Part shown: one piece after another, positions 1 to 8,725 of the stretch
How positions within the stretch are numbered: the stretch's first letter is position 1
Layout of the letters: each line of letters begins with the position of its first letter
Assembly: GCF_030848305.1 (NCBI RefSeq)
Contig: NZ_CP114598.1
Coordinates: forward strand, 1,612,001-1,676,000
Direction of reading: 5' to 3'
Source: Akkermansia muciniphila
Lineage (GTDB): Bacteria; Verrucomicrobiota; Verrucomicrobiia; Verrucomicrobiales; Akkermansiaceae
Length of the DNA stretch: 64,000 bases
Notes under the pieces: model-generated
The model's input: the letters and a program-made list of their open reading frames with translations, nothing else
What the model was told of the DNA's origin: nothing
Databases searched by the model: none
Position numbers and translations under genes: made by a program

Positions 1-1
1 G

Positions 2-274
2 AAAAGGGTTTTTAGAAACGGACTGCCGGATTTGAGGATGATGAAGCCGTGGACGGGGCATGCCATTGGAGGCAGCGGAATTCTGGAACTGGCTCTGATG
101 CTTGCCTTTGCCAGAGAGGGGGTATTGCCTCCCAATCCTTCCTGGGTCACCTTCCTGGAAGGCAGCGCCTGTTCTGCGGAGGAACTGCCGTTGGCCGGGG
201 GGCGGATGCTGGTCAAATCCGCCGCTTCCATGGGCGGCCATAATGTGGTGCTGAGTCTGGCCGTGGACGGCTGA
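2..274 (+). CDS. beta-ketoacyl-ACP synthase, C-terminal end only (5' end outside window)
   Basis: The reading frame is open from base 2, so only the last ~90 residues are visible. They contain a Lys-Pro-Trp-Thr-Gly-His stretch followed by GGSGILELALM, which matches the second catalytic His region of FabF/FabB-type condensing enzymes (usually GHTLGAAG). A late SMGGHNVVLSLA strand matches the GFGGxN block near the thiolase-fold end. It would condense malonyl-ACP with an acyl primer. It lies 23 bp upstream of a BioF-type gene in the same direction, so a role in making an acyl precursor is possible but inferred. The family is fairly secure; the FabF, FabB or specialised subtype is not. Confidence 0.75.
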   Translation, partial: KRVFRNGLPDLRMMKPWTGHAIGGSGILELALMLAFAREGVLPPNPSWVTFLEGSACSAEELPLAGGRMLVKSAASMGGHNVVLSLAVDG

Positions 275-297
275 ATATTGTTGAATAGTGAACGCTT

Positions 298-1461
298 ATG
301 AAGAATCCTGAACAGTTTTTGTCAGAGTTGCAGTCTGCGGGGCTGCTGCGCGTCCTGCGGGATGTGGAATGCCTGCCCGGAGGGATGGCCCGCCTGGCGG
401 ATGGGCGCGAAGTGGTCAATCTGGCGAGCAACGATTATCTGGGGCTGGCCCACCATCCGTCTCTGGCGGAGGCTTTTTCCCGTGTGGTGCGGGATGAAGG
501 GGCCGGGGCCATGGCGTCCCGCCTGGTGACGGGGACGCGGCGGGCGCATTCCCGTCTGGAAGAGGCCCTGGCCGCTCTGAAGGGAACTGAGGCGGCGGTC
601 AGCTTTTCTTCCGGTTATGCTACCTCCCTGGGGGTGATTACTTCTATTGCGGACCGGGAGGATACGGTGCTGATGGACAAGCTGTCCCATGCCAGCCTGA
701 TTGACGGGGCGCGTTTGTCCGGGGCGCGTTTGTCTACCTTCCTGCATAATGATATGGAGTCATTAAGGAAAAAACTGCAACATTTGCGGAACGCGAATCC
801 TTCCGGAGGGATTCTGATAGTGACTGAATCCGTTTTCAGCATGGATGGAGACCGTGCCCCTCTCCGGGAAATCGTGCGTCTGAAGGATGAATTCGGCGCG
901 TTGCTGCTGGTGGATGAAGCTCACGGATTCGGCGTGCTGGGGGAACACGGGGCCGGACTGGCGGAAGAGCTGGGCGTTTCCTCCCGGATAGATTTTCAAA
1001 TGGGGACTTTAAGCAAGGCCGCCGGAGTAAGCGGCGGATATGTGGCCTGTTCCCGCGCCTGGGCGGATGTCATGGTTAATTCCGCCCGGTCCCTGATTTA
1101 TTCCACGGCTCCGCCCCCCGCTCTGGCCGCTGCCGCCCTGGCCGCGGTGGAAGTGATCCGCAGCGGGGAGGGAAAGGAATTGCGCCGCCGTGTTTCCGTG
1201 CTGGCGAATGTTTTGTCCGCCGCCCTGGGGATGCCGGGAAGGCCTGTTTCTTCCATTTTCCCTGTTGTCGCGGGAGAGAACGAGGCTGCCCTGGCTGCGG
1301 CGGACGCTCTGCTGGAACAGGGATTTCTGGCTCCCGCCATCCGTTATCCCACGGTTCCCCGTGGAACGGCCCGGTTGCGCATTACGGTGACGGCGGCTCA
1401 TCACTCCGGTTGGATACGTCGGCTGGGGCAAATATTGGAGGAGCTGCCGCACGGAGAATAG
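298..1461 (+). CDS. bioF: 8-amino-7-oxononanoate synthase family (BioF-like) PLP enzyme
   Basis: This 387-residue protein belongs to the alpha-oxoamine synthase group of fold-type I PLP enzymes. BioF condenses pimeloyl-ACP or -CoA with L-alanine in biotin synthesis. Visible blocks are NLASNDYLGL (~42-51), SFSSGYATSLG (~103), the VDEAHGFGVLGEHGAG cofactor segment (~203) and GTLSKAAG, where the Lys near residue 240 should form the internal aldimine. Length is normal for BioF (~385). The upstream beta-ketoacyl synthase suits a biotin or acyl-chain role. 2-amino-3-ketobutyrate ligase or a sphingolipid-type synthase of the same family cannot be excluded. The start is the first ATG after the upstream stop. 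Confidence 0.85.
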   Translation: MKNPEQFLSELQSAGLLRVLRDVECLPGGMARLADGREVVNLASNDYLGLAHHPSLAEAFSRVVRDEGAGAMASRLVTGTRRAHSRLEEALAALKGTEAAVSFSSGYATSLGVITSIADREDTVLMDKLSHASLIDGARLSGARLSTFLHNDMESLRKKLQHLRNANPSGGILIVTESVFSMDGDRAPLREIVRLKDEFGALLLVDEAHGFGVLGEHGAGLAEELGVSSRIDFQMGTLSKAAGVSGGYVACSRAWADVMVNSARSLIYSTAPPPALAAAALAAVEVIRSGEGKELRRRVSVLANVLSAALGMPGRPVSSIFPVVAGENEAALAAADALLEQGFLAPAIRYPTVPRGTARLRITVTAAHHSGWIRRLGQILEELPHGE

Positions 1462-1480
1462 GATTGTCAGCTGGAAAATC

Positions 1481-2023
1481 ATGAAAGCGTTGTCTTCCCT
1501 TTCCCTGCATTTGGTCCTGAGCCTGTTTTTTCTGCCGATGATCATGGTATATGCCGTGACAGGCCTATTGTATATGGGTGGCGCGGATCAGCATTTTACC
1601 TCCCATGTGGAAGTGTATGAATTAAGTTCCGGAGATGAGCCTCCCTATGCGGATTCCTGCCGGGAACTGGAGCGTCTGGGCGTGAAATTACCGGAAGGAA
1701 AGGTCAGGCCGTTTAAGGGGAATTACATTCTGGGTTTGGTAACAGGTACGCATGTGCTGTTTCTAAAAACGGAAAATTCCCTCAGGGCCGAGGTGGTGAA
1801 GCCTGGCATTTACCCCAATCTGTTGCTGGTTCATAAGGGGAAGGCGGGGTGGTGGTTTTCCGCGCTGGGATATGGCTCGGCCATTTCCCTGATCCTGTTG
1901 TATATTTCCGGCATTCTTCTGATGTGGAGGAACAGAAGGAAACGGAAATTGATGCTGGTCAGCGCCGTTTTGGGGACATCTGCCGTCGTGGCGGGGTATC
2001 TGATGTTCTTTACTATGGGATGA
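1481..2023 (+). CDS. small membrane protein, PepSY-associated TM type (tentative)
   Basis: A 180-residue membrane protein with one hydrophobic helix at ~6-32, an extracytoplasmic stretch of ~90 residues, and two C-terminal helices (~118-140 and ~155-175) separated by a basic RNRRKRK loop. A loop followed by a paired helix, with the sequence VHKGKAGWWFSALGYGSAISLILLYIS, split here as VHKGKAGWWFSA and LGYGSAISLILL, resembles PepSY-associated TM proteins. I infer that family only weakly. It starts 20 bp after the BioF-like stop in the same direction, so co-transcription is likely. No catalytic motif is seen. Confidence 0.6.
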   Translation: MKALSSLSLHLVLSLFFLPMIMVYAVTGLLYMGGADQHFTSHVEVYELSSGDEPPYADSCRELERLGVKLPEGKVRPFKGNYILGLVTGTHVLFLKTENSLRAEVVKPGIYPNLLLVHKGKAGWWFSALGYGSAISLILLYISGILLMWRNRRKRKLMLVSAVLGTSAVVAGYLMFFTMG

Positions 2024-2139
2024 CATCCTGATGTCCCGAATGGCAGAGCTTGCCTCTTGACAGGAAAGTTTTTCTCCTTGTAATGGGAAAGAATGAAGGT
2101 TCCCAAAGGAATTTTCACTGAACCCTATAAAATAATGTA

Positions 2140-2595
2140 ATGATGAATACTTACGACTCTTCTTCTCCTTCGTCCTGCTGCAGCGGTTCACTTTCCTGCA
2201 CGGCTGCTCTTGTGCTCGGCATTATTGCCCTGGTATTGGCATTGGTCGGTTTTTTCCCGTGCCTGGGCTGGATTACCCTGATTCCTGCGGGATTGCTTGC
2301 CATTATTGCGCTGATTATGAGCATTGTGGCTGTCAGTAAAGGTTCACCCAAAGGGGCTCTGGTGGTTGCCATTATCGCGTTGGTTTTGTCCGCCGTGGCG
2401 GGAATTGTCCAGGCATGGATGGCCAGCGTTACCGTGACCTACATGGAACAGCACCAGGATTATGTGGAAAAGAAGGCTCTGGAAATTCAGAAGGAGCTTC
2501 GGCAGATGGAGCAGGAAAACAAGGAGGCATTGAGGCGGTCCGTTGAGGCGGATGGAATGTCCCCCGCGGACGGAACAGGCTCCCGGGAACTGTAG
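2140..2595 (+). CDS. DUF4190-like membrane protein
   Basis: A 151-residue protein that begins with a Ser/Cys-rich stretch, followed by the pattern AALVLGIIALVLALVG...LIPAGLLAIIALIMSI...GALVVAIIALVLSAVAG. Three Gly/Ala-rich hydrophobic helices in a short repeat-like arrangement are typical of DUF4190/DUF4870-type small membrane proteins. The C-terminal ~50 residues are a charged, probably helical cytoplasmic tail rich in Glu and Lys. Function is unknown. It precedes a DUF2752 gene by 27 bp; these two families often occur close together in Bacteroidota and Verrucomicrobia. Confidence 0.7.
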   Translation: MMNTYDSSSPSSCCSGSLSCTAALVLGIIALVLALVGFFPCLGWITLIPAGLLAIIALIMSIVAVSKGSPKGALVVAIIALVLSAVAGIVQAWMASVTVTYMEQHQDYVEKKALEIQKELRQMEQENKEALRRSVEADGMSPADGTGSREL

Positions 2596-2622
2596 TTCCT
2601 GAACCTTTCAGGAAGATCGGCG

Positions 2623-3030
2623 ATGAATGGCGTGCGCTCGTCATGGCGTTCATGCCGTAATAGAATGATGGTCAGGAAAGTGTGGCTGCCTGTATGGGCT
2701 GTTCTGTCCTGCCTGTTGCTGGCGCCTTCCCTCATGGCGCTGGCAATCAGCCCTGACGGGATGAATTCTCTGGCGGCCTCTGTTGCCGTGCCGCATCGTG
2801 AATGCCCGTTGTGCGGCATGACGCGGGGGTATGCGGAAATGGCCCGCGGGAATATCCGCGCCGCATGGGGATGGAACCGCGGCGCTCCGGTCTGGTTTAT
2901 GGCAGGACTGCTCAATGGAGGGGCTGCCGTGGTTTATTTGGCATGGCTCTGGCGGGGAAGGGCCATGCGCCGGAAAAAGGATAAATGGCTCTCCTGTGGA
3001 GAAATCCGGCAGGAAAGGGAGGGGAAATAG
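2623..3030 (+). CDS. DUF2752 family membrane protein
   Basis: The 135-residue product carries the DUF2752 signature ECPLCGMTRG followed by an A-x-x-x-GNIRAAW-x-WN segment (~61-85), flanked by two hydrophobic helices. The two cysteines of CPLC are kept. Function of the family is not established. The first ATG gives a basic leader before helix 1; a second start at 2665 (Met-Met-Val-Arg) would place the helix at the N terminus and may be the true one. It is the last gene of the plus-strand run starting at 298. Confidence 0.75.
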   Translation: MNGVRSSWRSCRNRMMVRKVWLPVWAVLSCLLLAPSLMALAISPDGMNSLAASVAVPHRECPLCGMTRGYAEMARGNIRAAWGWNRGAPVWFMAGLLNGGAAVVYLAWLWRGRAMRRKKDKWLSCGEIRQEREGK

Positions 3031-3545
3031 TTTCTTACGGGATGCGGCCAGTCAGGATGATTTTTCCGTCATGAATTCGGCACGTTAAAAAGATGCTCCG
3101 GGAAAGGACGGATGAATTAACCAGATGGTCATCATGTCTATTTTCAACTCCCATTGATTGACCATTCGGAAAGGAGGGGCAGCCGGGCTGGAAGAAACAG
3201 TTCTACCTGTCCCCGGCAGATGGGACGGCGAAGGTTTTGAAGAGGGGCGTGGGAAGTTCTTCTGCCGCCTGTTTATTCCCTGTCACGGGGGCTGGTTTTT
3301 GGAGAGGGGAATGCGGGGCTGTTGTTTCGTTCCCCAGGGTTATTTTTTGTCAGGAAGGAAAATAGCTTTTCTGAAAACGGCCGTTTTTGCCGTTCATGGA
3401 AAGAAGTATCCGCGTTATGGAATATTTTGGATTTTTCTCATTTTAATGTTTTGCTGATAATATTGTTTTTTATGTAGTTGTGTTATTTTCTAACATTTTT
3501 ATTCTAGGCCCGCCTGATTTTATATATATAGTTTTTGGATATTGT
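3031..3545 (+). other. gene-poor, partly AT-rich intergenic stretch
   Basis: I see no convincing gene here. The 3' half (about 3410-3545) is distinctly AT-rich compared with flanking coding DNA and contains long T runs and a TATATATATA tract near 3523. This could hold the promoter of the orphan ORF that follows. A frame from 3158 to 3457 exists but needs a TTG start and has no recognisable composition. Confidence 0.4.
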
Positions 3546-4109
3546 ATGAATATTTGCATGTCCATCTATAGATCAATCGAATTGCGGAAGAATGCATCCG
3601 GAAGTTATAAAATCCGGCTGACTATCGACCGGGGAAGCAAGTTTTGCGGAGCCAGGAAATCTCTTGGGCTCGGTACCCACCGGGAGGATTGCGCCTTAAG
3701 ACGTGCCTACCTGATGCGATGCCTGCTGTTTCATATGGGATGGTTTCCCGGCGGAAAGATTGCCGTCAGGAATTCAGCCGAGTGCGGCATCAAGGATGTT
3801 GTTTGGGACAGCATGGAGTGTTCAGGGGATTCCGGAATGTTCAGGCTTACCGGAAGGGGATGCCGCATGGCCGCGGATGAGACCATGGCTATCTGGTTCC
3901 AGACGAATGGAGATGGGAGGGTTCAGTGCCTCCGTCTGCTTATTTCCGGATGGAGGAAGGATGACCGGGCGGGTGATTTGAGGGTGTTGATTCAGGGGAT
4001 GCGGCATTGCGCCTCGGAACAGCGCCAGCATCCTTGCCGGATTTTGAATATTGAAATCGGAGCAGGTCCTCTCACGGCGCCCCGGGATGAATGTGTGCTG
4101 AAAGGGTAG
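3546..4109 (+). CDS. orphan hypothetical protein, N terminus resembling an integrase arm-binding domain
   Basis: Not recognised with confidence. From the ATG at 3546 the frame gives 187 residues. Residues ~8-50 read IELRKNASGSYKIRLTIDR, then GSKFCGARKSLGLGTH and ALRRAYLM. This pattern (short beta strands, then a SLGLGT turn, then an Ala/Arg helix) resembles arm-DNA-binding domains of tyrosine integrases, but no catalytic R-HxxR-Y domain follows. The remainder is rich in Gly, Arg and Cys. The frame stays open after its TAG stop (4107-4109) to about 4376. It may be a decayed mobile-element gene or a lineage-specific protein. Confidence 0.4.
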   Translation: MNICMSIYRSIELRKNASGSYKIRLTIDRGSKFCGARKSLGLGTHREDCALRRAYLMRCLLFHMGWFPGGKIAVRNSAECGIKDVVWDSMECSGDSGMFRLTGRGCRMAADETMAIWFQTNGDGRVQCLRLLISGWRKDDRAGDLRVLIQGMRHCASEQRQHPCRILNIEIGAGPLTAPRDECVLKG

Positions 4110-4331
4110 GAAAACGGATTGTTTCAGATACCGGTTTATTCTGGTTTTATTCGGAGGCCGCCACGTTCCGGTTGGGAAATTGGGCCGAATGTCCGGCATG
4201 CCCGGCCCGGAGTTTATTTGGCCGTCATGGACGACGGGAAGGTTGCCGTATCCGAGGTGAAGGCTCGGGAAAAAGGCCGGGAGGAATGGCGTGCTGCCTG
4301 CCGGGAAAGGGAGGCCTGTTTTTTCTGCATG

Positions 4332-4370
4332 AAAAAACCCCCGGATGGAATGATAGCCATCCGGGGGTTT
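4332..4370 (-). terminator. Rho-independent terminator of the hisS-aspS unit
   Basis: A perfect inverted repeat of 13 bp (arms with CCCCCGGATGG and CCATCCGGGGG) lies 16 bp beyond the aspS stop and, read on the minus strand, is followed by six T residues. Confidence 0.85.
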
Positions 4371-4385
4371 GCTTGAAGGTTCCGG

Positions 4386-6179
4386 CTATTTTTTAGCGGG
4401 CAGTTTCACTTGAATGTGAACGTCGCGCAGCTGCCGGTCTTCCGCGGCGGCGGGGGAATCGCTCATCAGATCCGCTCCGCGGTTGTTTTTCGGGAATGCG
4501 ATGACTTCGCGAATGGATTCCGCGTTGCAAATCATCATGACCAGGCGGTCCAGTCCCAGCGCAAGGCCGCCGTGGGGCGGAGCGCCGAAGCTGAAAGCGT
4601 CCAGAATGTGTCCGAATTGTTCGCGGGCCTGTTCCTCCGTGATGCCGAGCGCCTTGAACATGGCGGACTGCAAGTCGCGTTCATGGATGCGGATGGACCC
4701 GCCTCCCAGCTCCGTGCCGTTGAGCACCACGTCGTAGGCCTGCGCACGAAGGTCTGCGGAGAGTTCTCCGCTGAGCAGTTTTTGTTCGTCTTCCTTGACG
4801 GGGCGGGTGAAGGGGTGGTGGATGGCGACCCATCGCTGTTCTTCCTCATCCCAGCCCAACAGCGGGAATTCAATAACCCACAGAAAGTCGCGTTCCTTGT
4901 TGTCCTTGAGCAGTTCCATGAATTCGGCGCATTGCAGGCGCACGCGGCCCAGGATATCGCAGGAGGGTTCCCACGGGCCGGCGGCAAAGAGAACGAGATC
5001 TCCCGTTTCGATGTCCAGGGCTTCCGTGAGTTTTTGCTTTTCTTCGTCGGAAAGGAATTTGGAGATGGGGCTTCTCCAGTCTTCTTCGCGCACCTTGATG
5101 TAGGCCAGGCCTTTGGCGCCGGCTTCCACGGCTGTTTTCGTCAGGGCGTCAATCTGGCCAACGGAGGCGGAACCGAATCCCTTGGCGTTGATGGCCTTGA
5201 CTACGCCGCCGTTGCTTACGGCCGAGGCGAATACCTTGAAGCCGCTGTTTTCAAAGATGGATGAGACGTCCGTCAGCTTCATGCCGAAGCGGCGTTCCGG
5301 CTTGTCGGAACCGTACTGATCCATCGCTTCCTTCCAGGTCATGCGGGGGAAGGGGGTGGGAATGTCCACGCCCAGGGATTCCTTATATACGCGTTTGAGC
5401 AGGCCTTCCACCAGGTTGTAGATGTCTTCCGGCGTGATGAAGGAAGCTTCAATGTCCACCTGGGTGAATTCCGGCTGGCGGTCCGCGCGCAGGTCTTCGT
5501 CACGGAAGCAGCGGGCAATTTGGAAATAGCGTTCCATGCCGGCCACCATGAGCAGCTGCTTGTATTGCTGCGGGGCCTGGGGCAGCGCGTAGAATTTGCC
5601 GGGCGCCAGGCGGGAGGGGACCAGGAAGTCCCGTGCGCCTTCCGGCGTGGATTTGGAGAGGATGGGCGTTTCAATTTCCAGAAAGCCGTGCTCGTCCAGA
5701 TAGTCGCGCGTGGCCTTGGTGACGCGGTGGCGGATCTGCATGTTGCGGGCCATGGCCGGGCGGCGCAGGTCCAGAAAGCGGTATTTGAGGCGCAGGTCTT
5801 CGTTGGAGAGGGCCCGATCCAGCTGGAAGGGGAGCACGTCAGCCTTGTTGATGACGTTCAGGGTGTCTGCGGAGACCTCGATTTCCCCGGTGGGAAGGTC
5901 CGCGTTGGTCGTGTCCACGGTATCCGTTTTCAGGCGGGCGGCCACGGTGCCGGAAATCTGGATCATGTCTTCGGAGCGGAGCTGCTGGGAGGCTTTCGCC
6001 ACATCCTGGTTGACTTCCGGGTGAAAGACTACCTGCGTGATGCCGGAGCGGTCGCGCAAGTCGATAAATATGACGCCGCCATGGTCCCGGACGGAATCTA
6101 CCCAGCCGATGAGGGTGGTCGGCTTGCCGATGTTCGCAGCGCGCAATTCGCTGCAGGTATGAGTGCGGTATGAGTTCAT
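4386..6179 (-). CDS. aspS: aspartyl-tRNA synthetase (AspRS)
   Basis: A class IIb synthetase that charges tRNA-Asp in the cytoplasm. The 597-residue form has an N-terminal OB-fold anticodon domain beginning SYRTHTCSELR and GWVDSVRDHGGVIFIDLRD. Motif 2 appears around FRDEDLRADRQPEF, and motif 3 is GLALGLDRLVM near the C terminus. An insertion (GAD) domain between motifs 2 and 3, as in bacterial-type AspRS, fits the length (E. coli 590). I set the start at the ATG at 6179 because the longer frame to 6326 adds a low-complexity leader that overlaps nothing conserved. It follows hisS by 40 bp. Asp versus Asx specificity cannot be told by eye. Confidence 0.97.
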   Translation of the reverse strand: MNSYRTHTCSELRAANIGKPTTLIGWVDSVRDHGGVIFIDLRDRSGITQVVFHPEVNQDVAKASQQLRSEDMIQISGTVAARLKTDTVDTTNADLPTGEIEVSADTLNVINKADVLPFQLDRALSNEDLRLKYRFLDLRRPAMARNMQIRHRVTKATRDYLDEHGFLEIETPILSKSTPEGARDFLVPSRLAPGKFYALPQAPQQYKQLLMVAGMERYFQIARCFRDEDLRADRQPEFTQVDIEASFITPEDIYNLVEGLLKRVYKESLGVDIPTPFPRMTWKEAMDQYGSDKPERRFGMKLTDVSSIFENSGFKVFASAVSNGGVVKAINAKGFGSASVGQIDALTKTAVEAGAKGLAYIKVREEDWRSPISKFLSDEEKQKLTEALDIETGDLVLFAAGPWEPSCDILGRVRLQCAEFMELLKDNKERDFLWVIEFPLLGWDEEEQRWVAIHHPFTRPVKEDEQKLLSGELSADLRAQAYDVVLNGTELGGGSIRIHERDLQSAMFKALGITEEQAREQFGHILDAFSFGAPPHGGLALGLDRLVMMICNAESIREVIAFPKNNRGADLMSDSPAAAEDRQLRDVHIQVKLPAKK

Positions 6180-6219
6180 CTTTATTGAAAATGGAAGAAA
6201 GGGGGGGGAAAGAAAGGCG

Positions 6220-7494
6220 TCAATTGCTTCCGGTGAGTGAAGCCACGGCGTCAAACAGGTCGTCCATGGCGACGGAGGATGAGGTGCGGGCTCCCAGGTC
6301 GCGAAGTTCCATGCCCGGGAATTCATCTCCCACGATCAAGGCCGCGCGGGCGCCGGATTTGACGGCTTTCTGGAGCTGTCCGTTGACTTTGGTGAGCGTG
6401 AGGGGAAGGTCTACACTGTATCCCTGGTCCCGGAGAGCGGAAGCGATGGCAAGAACTTCCGCGCGGCGGCTCTCAGACGCCTGAACCATGAAGATGTCGC
6501 AGCCTGCGGAGGCCAGCGCCGCATCTTTCAGCGCTTTGGCATGGGGCGTCTGTTCAATGAGGTGGGTGATGACGGCATCCCCCATGGCAAAGCCGGTTGC
6601 CGACATGTCCACTGCGTTGTTGGAAAGGGCGCCTACCAGCGTGTCGTAACGGCCTCCGCCGGCTACGGCGCGCAGGCTGCGCTGTGTGTCAAAGATTTCA
6701 AAAACCAGGCCGGTGTAGTAGGCCAGCCCGCGCACTACGGATAAGTCCAGCCTGACATAGCCGTCCAGCCCGCGGGCCGTCAGGTCTTTCATCAGGATGT
6801 CATAGCGTTCGGACGCTCCGTCGGGCGGGTTTTCAATGAAGGCCACCAGATCGTCGCGGCTGATATGGAAGGCGTCCAGCTTGCGCTGGCATTCTTCCGG
6901 GCGGTCGCGTTCAAATTTGTCCACAATGCCCAGGAAAGCGGGAATATCCTGTTCCTTCACGCCGTGTTCCGAAGCAAACCTGATCCAGGCTTCCCGGTCA
7001 GAGACGCGCACGATGAAGTCGTTTTGCGTAAAGCCCAGTTCCCTCATGCAGTCAATGGCCAGGGCTATCAGTTCGGAATCCGCCCACGCGGAGGCTTCTC
7101 CCAGAATGTCCGCATTGAATTGGTAGAATTCGCGCAGACGCCCTTTCTGGGGCTTTTCGTAACGGAAGCATGAACCGATTTCAAACCACTTGAGCGGTTT
7201 GGTGTATTCGCGCTGGTAGGCGGCTGCGATGCGGCCCAGGGAGGCGGTGAGTTCCGGGCGGATGGTGATGTCCCGGTCCCCCTGGTCCGTGAAGCGGAAG
7301 AGCTGGGTGGGCAGTTCGCCCCCGCTCTTTTTAAGATAAAGCTCCGTGGCTTCTACAGTGGGGCCCTCCCATTCCAGGAATCCGTAACGGTGCGCCACTT
7401 TCTTCCATGCGTTGAAAAGATAGTTGCGCACGGCGCAGTCCGCCGGTGCAAAATCGCGGAATCCGGGAAGTGGTTGAAAGCGAGCGTCTGGCAT
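6220..7494 (-). CDS. hisS: histidyl-tRNA synthetase (HisRS)
   Basis: A class IIa synthetase of 424 residues. Visible blocks: PLPGFRDFAP at the N terminus, motif 2 FRYEKPQKGRLREFYQF, the histidine-binding segment RGLAYYTGLVFEIFD and GGRYDTLVG (~300), then a C-terminal anticodon-binding domain with Val-Gln-Ala-Ser and GARAALIVGDEF. I chose the ATG at 7494 because the upstream 23 codons to 7563 look noncoding. It is transcribed first in a unit with aspS, a common pairing. Length is normal for the family. Confidence 0.97.
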   Translation of the reverse strand: MPDARFQPLPGFRDFAPADCAVRNYLFNAWKKVAHRYGFLEWEGPTVEATELYLKKSGGELPTQLFRFTDQGDRDITIRPELTASLGRIAAAYQREYTKPLKWFEIGSCFRYEKPQKGRLREFYQFNADILGEASAWADSELIALAIDCMRELGFTQNDFIVRVSDREAWIRFASEHGVKEQDIPAFLGIVDKFERDRPEECQRKLDAFHISRDDLVAFIENPPDGASERYDILMKDLTARGLDGYVRLDLSVVRGLAYYTGLVFEIFDTQRSLRAVAGGGRYDTLVGALSNNAVDMSATGFAMGDAVITHLIEQTPHAKALKDAALASAGCDIFMVQASESRRAEVLAIASALRDQGYSVDLPLTLTKVNGQLQKAVKSGARAALIVGDEFPGMELRDLGARTSSSVAMDDLFDAVASLTGSN

Positions 7495-7984
7495 AACCTG
7501 GGAAAAAGGATGTTGTCTGAGGACGAAACAGTTTACAGAATTCCTATGCCTTGGCAAGTCCACATGCTTATGATGAAGGAATTTCGGTGGAAATCATATA
7601 AATGGCCTTATGCCGGCAGATGGGGATGGTTCTTCCGGTTTTACATGAAATGAGGAAGGGCGGGAAAGGATTGATTATTGGGGAATTTATTGTTTTTTAT
7701 AAATTATCCGGATTTTTGGCGCGGGCTGTGGGGCAGGCGGGTTTAAGTGGCTGGGGATTTGTAATCGGATGTCAAACAACAATATTGAACAGCAAGGGGA
7801 AATGATAAGAAGGTGTTCTCAAAAGTTTTTCTGCGTATGGAGCATTGCATCTTTCCCTTTATAGAAAAGTGTTTTCCTCCCGCGCTAAAAAGAAAACCGG
7901 GGCAGTTTTGTTTGATTTCATAGGGATATGACGTGAAACGAATGAGTTTTTTTCCTCTTTGAGAATCTAATAGCAGTATTGATT
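7495..7984. other. divergent intergenic region between hisS and hypB
   Basis: About 490 bp with no credible protein gene. It must contain the divergent promoters of hisS (minus) and hypB (plus). The segment 7800-7960 is AT-rich with several T runs. I did not find a clear -35/-10 pair, a sigma-54 site or a riboswitch-like fold by eye. Confidence 0.4.
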
Positions 7985-8725
7985 ATGTGTAAAGAATGTG
8001 GATGCGGGGGGGAGTTCTCCCATGAAAGTCACGGCCACGGCATGGACGTCCATGTTCCGGTATTGGATGCCAATGACCGGCTGGCTGAGCGCAACAGAGG
8101 TTTTTTTGCGGCAAAAAACCTTTTGGTTATCAATGTTTTTTCTTCTCCCGGGTCAGGAAAGACTTCTTTGTTGCAAAAGACGGCGGAGATGCTTCGCGGC
8201 CGTGTGCGCATGGGGGTTATCGTAGGGGATTTGGCGACGGATAATGATGCGGAGCGCCTGAGCCGCGCGGATATTCCCGTGGTGCAGATTACAACGGGCA
8301 CCATGTGCCATCTGGACGCCCGCATGATTGCGGAGGCCATGAAGAAAATGCCTCTGGACGATCTCGACGTGTTGATTATTGAGAATGTGGGCAATCTGGT
8401 TTGCCCGGCTTCCTATGACCTGGGGGAAGGCGCGCGCGTGGTGCTGCTTTCCGTGACGGAGGGGGAGGACAAGCCGTTGAAATATCCTCCCATGTTCCAT
8501 TCTGCGGATGTTGCCCTGGTGACCAAGTCCGATCTGGCGGATGCCGTTGAGTTTAACCGTGACGCCGCCCTGGCCGCCCTGAACAAGGTGGCTCATCATG
8601 CGCACGTGATGGAGGTGTCTTCCAAGACCGGCGAGGGAATGGAGGCCTGGTGCGAGGAGATTGTGGAGCGTGCGCGCCGCGCCCGGGAAGGCACGATTCA
8701 GCATCATGGCCATCACCACCGTTGA
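7985..8725 (+). CDS. hypB: hydrogenase nickel incorporation GTPase HypB
   Basis: HypB is a SIMIBI-class GTPase that helps deliver nickel to the large subunit of NiFe hydrogenases. The 246-residue protein starts with MCKECGCG, the high-affinity metal motif found in E. coli-type HypB, followed by a short His-containing stretch (ESHGHGMDVH). The P-loop SSPGSGKTS (~45) is followed by GDLATDNDAERL, ENVGNLVCPASYDLGE and the TKSDL guanine motif. The protein ends HHGHHHR, a likely nickel-binding tail. The ATG at 7985 gives the canonical Met-Cys start; an in-frame TTG lies 6 bp upstream. The 3' end overlaps hypF by 20 bp. First gene of the hyp operon. Confidence 0.96.
   Translation: MCKECGCGGEFSHESHGHGMDVHVPVLDANDRLAERNRGFFAAKNLLVINVFSSPGSGKTSLLQKTAEMLRGRVRMGVIVGDLATDNDAERLSRADIPVVQITTGTMCHLDARMIAEAMKKMPLDDLDVLIIENVGNLVCPASYDLGEGARVVLLSVTEGEDKPLKYPPMFHSADVALVTKSDLADAVEFNRDAALAALNKVAHHAHVMEVSSKTGEGMEAWCEEIVERARRAREGTIQHHGHHHR

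Noticed and set aside
3158-3457. 99-codon plus-strand frame with a TTG start
   Set aside because: No start context, no protein-like pattern, and it lies in an AT-rich noncoding stretch.
4091-4396. 101-codon frame overlapping the aspS terminator
   Set aside because: Its 3' part reads through the terminator hairpin and into aspS; no family resemblance.
6180-6326. N-terminal extension of AspRS to 6326
   Set aside because: It adds 49 low-complexity residues not found in AspRS and runs into hisS; the ATG at 6179 gives the normal start.
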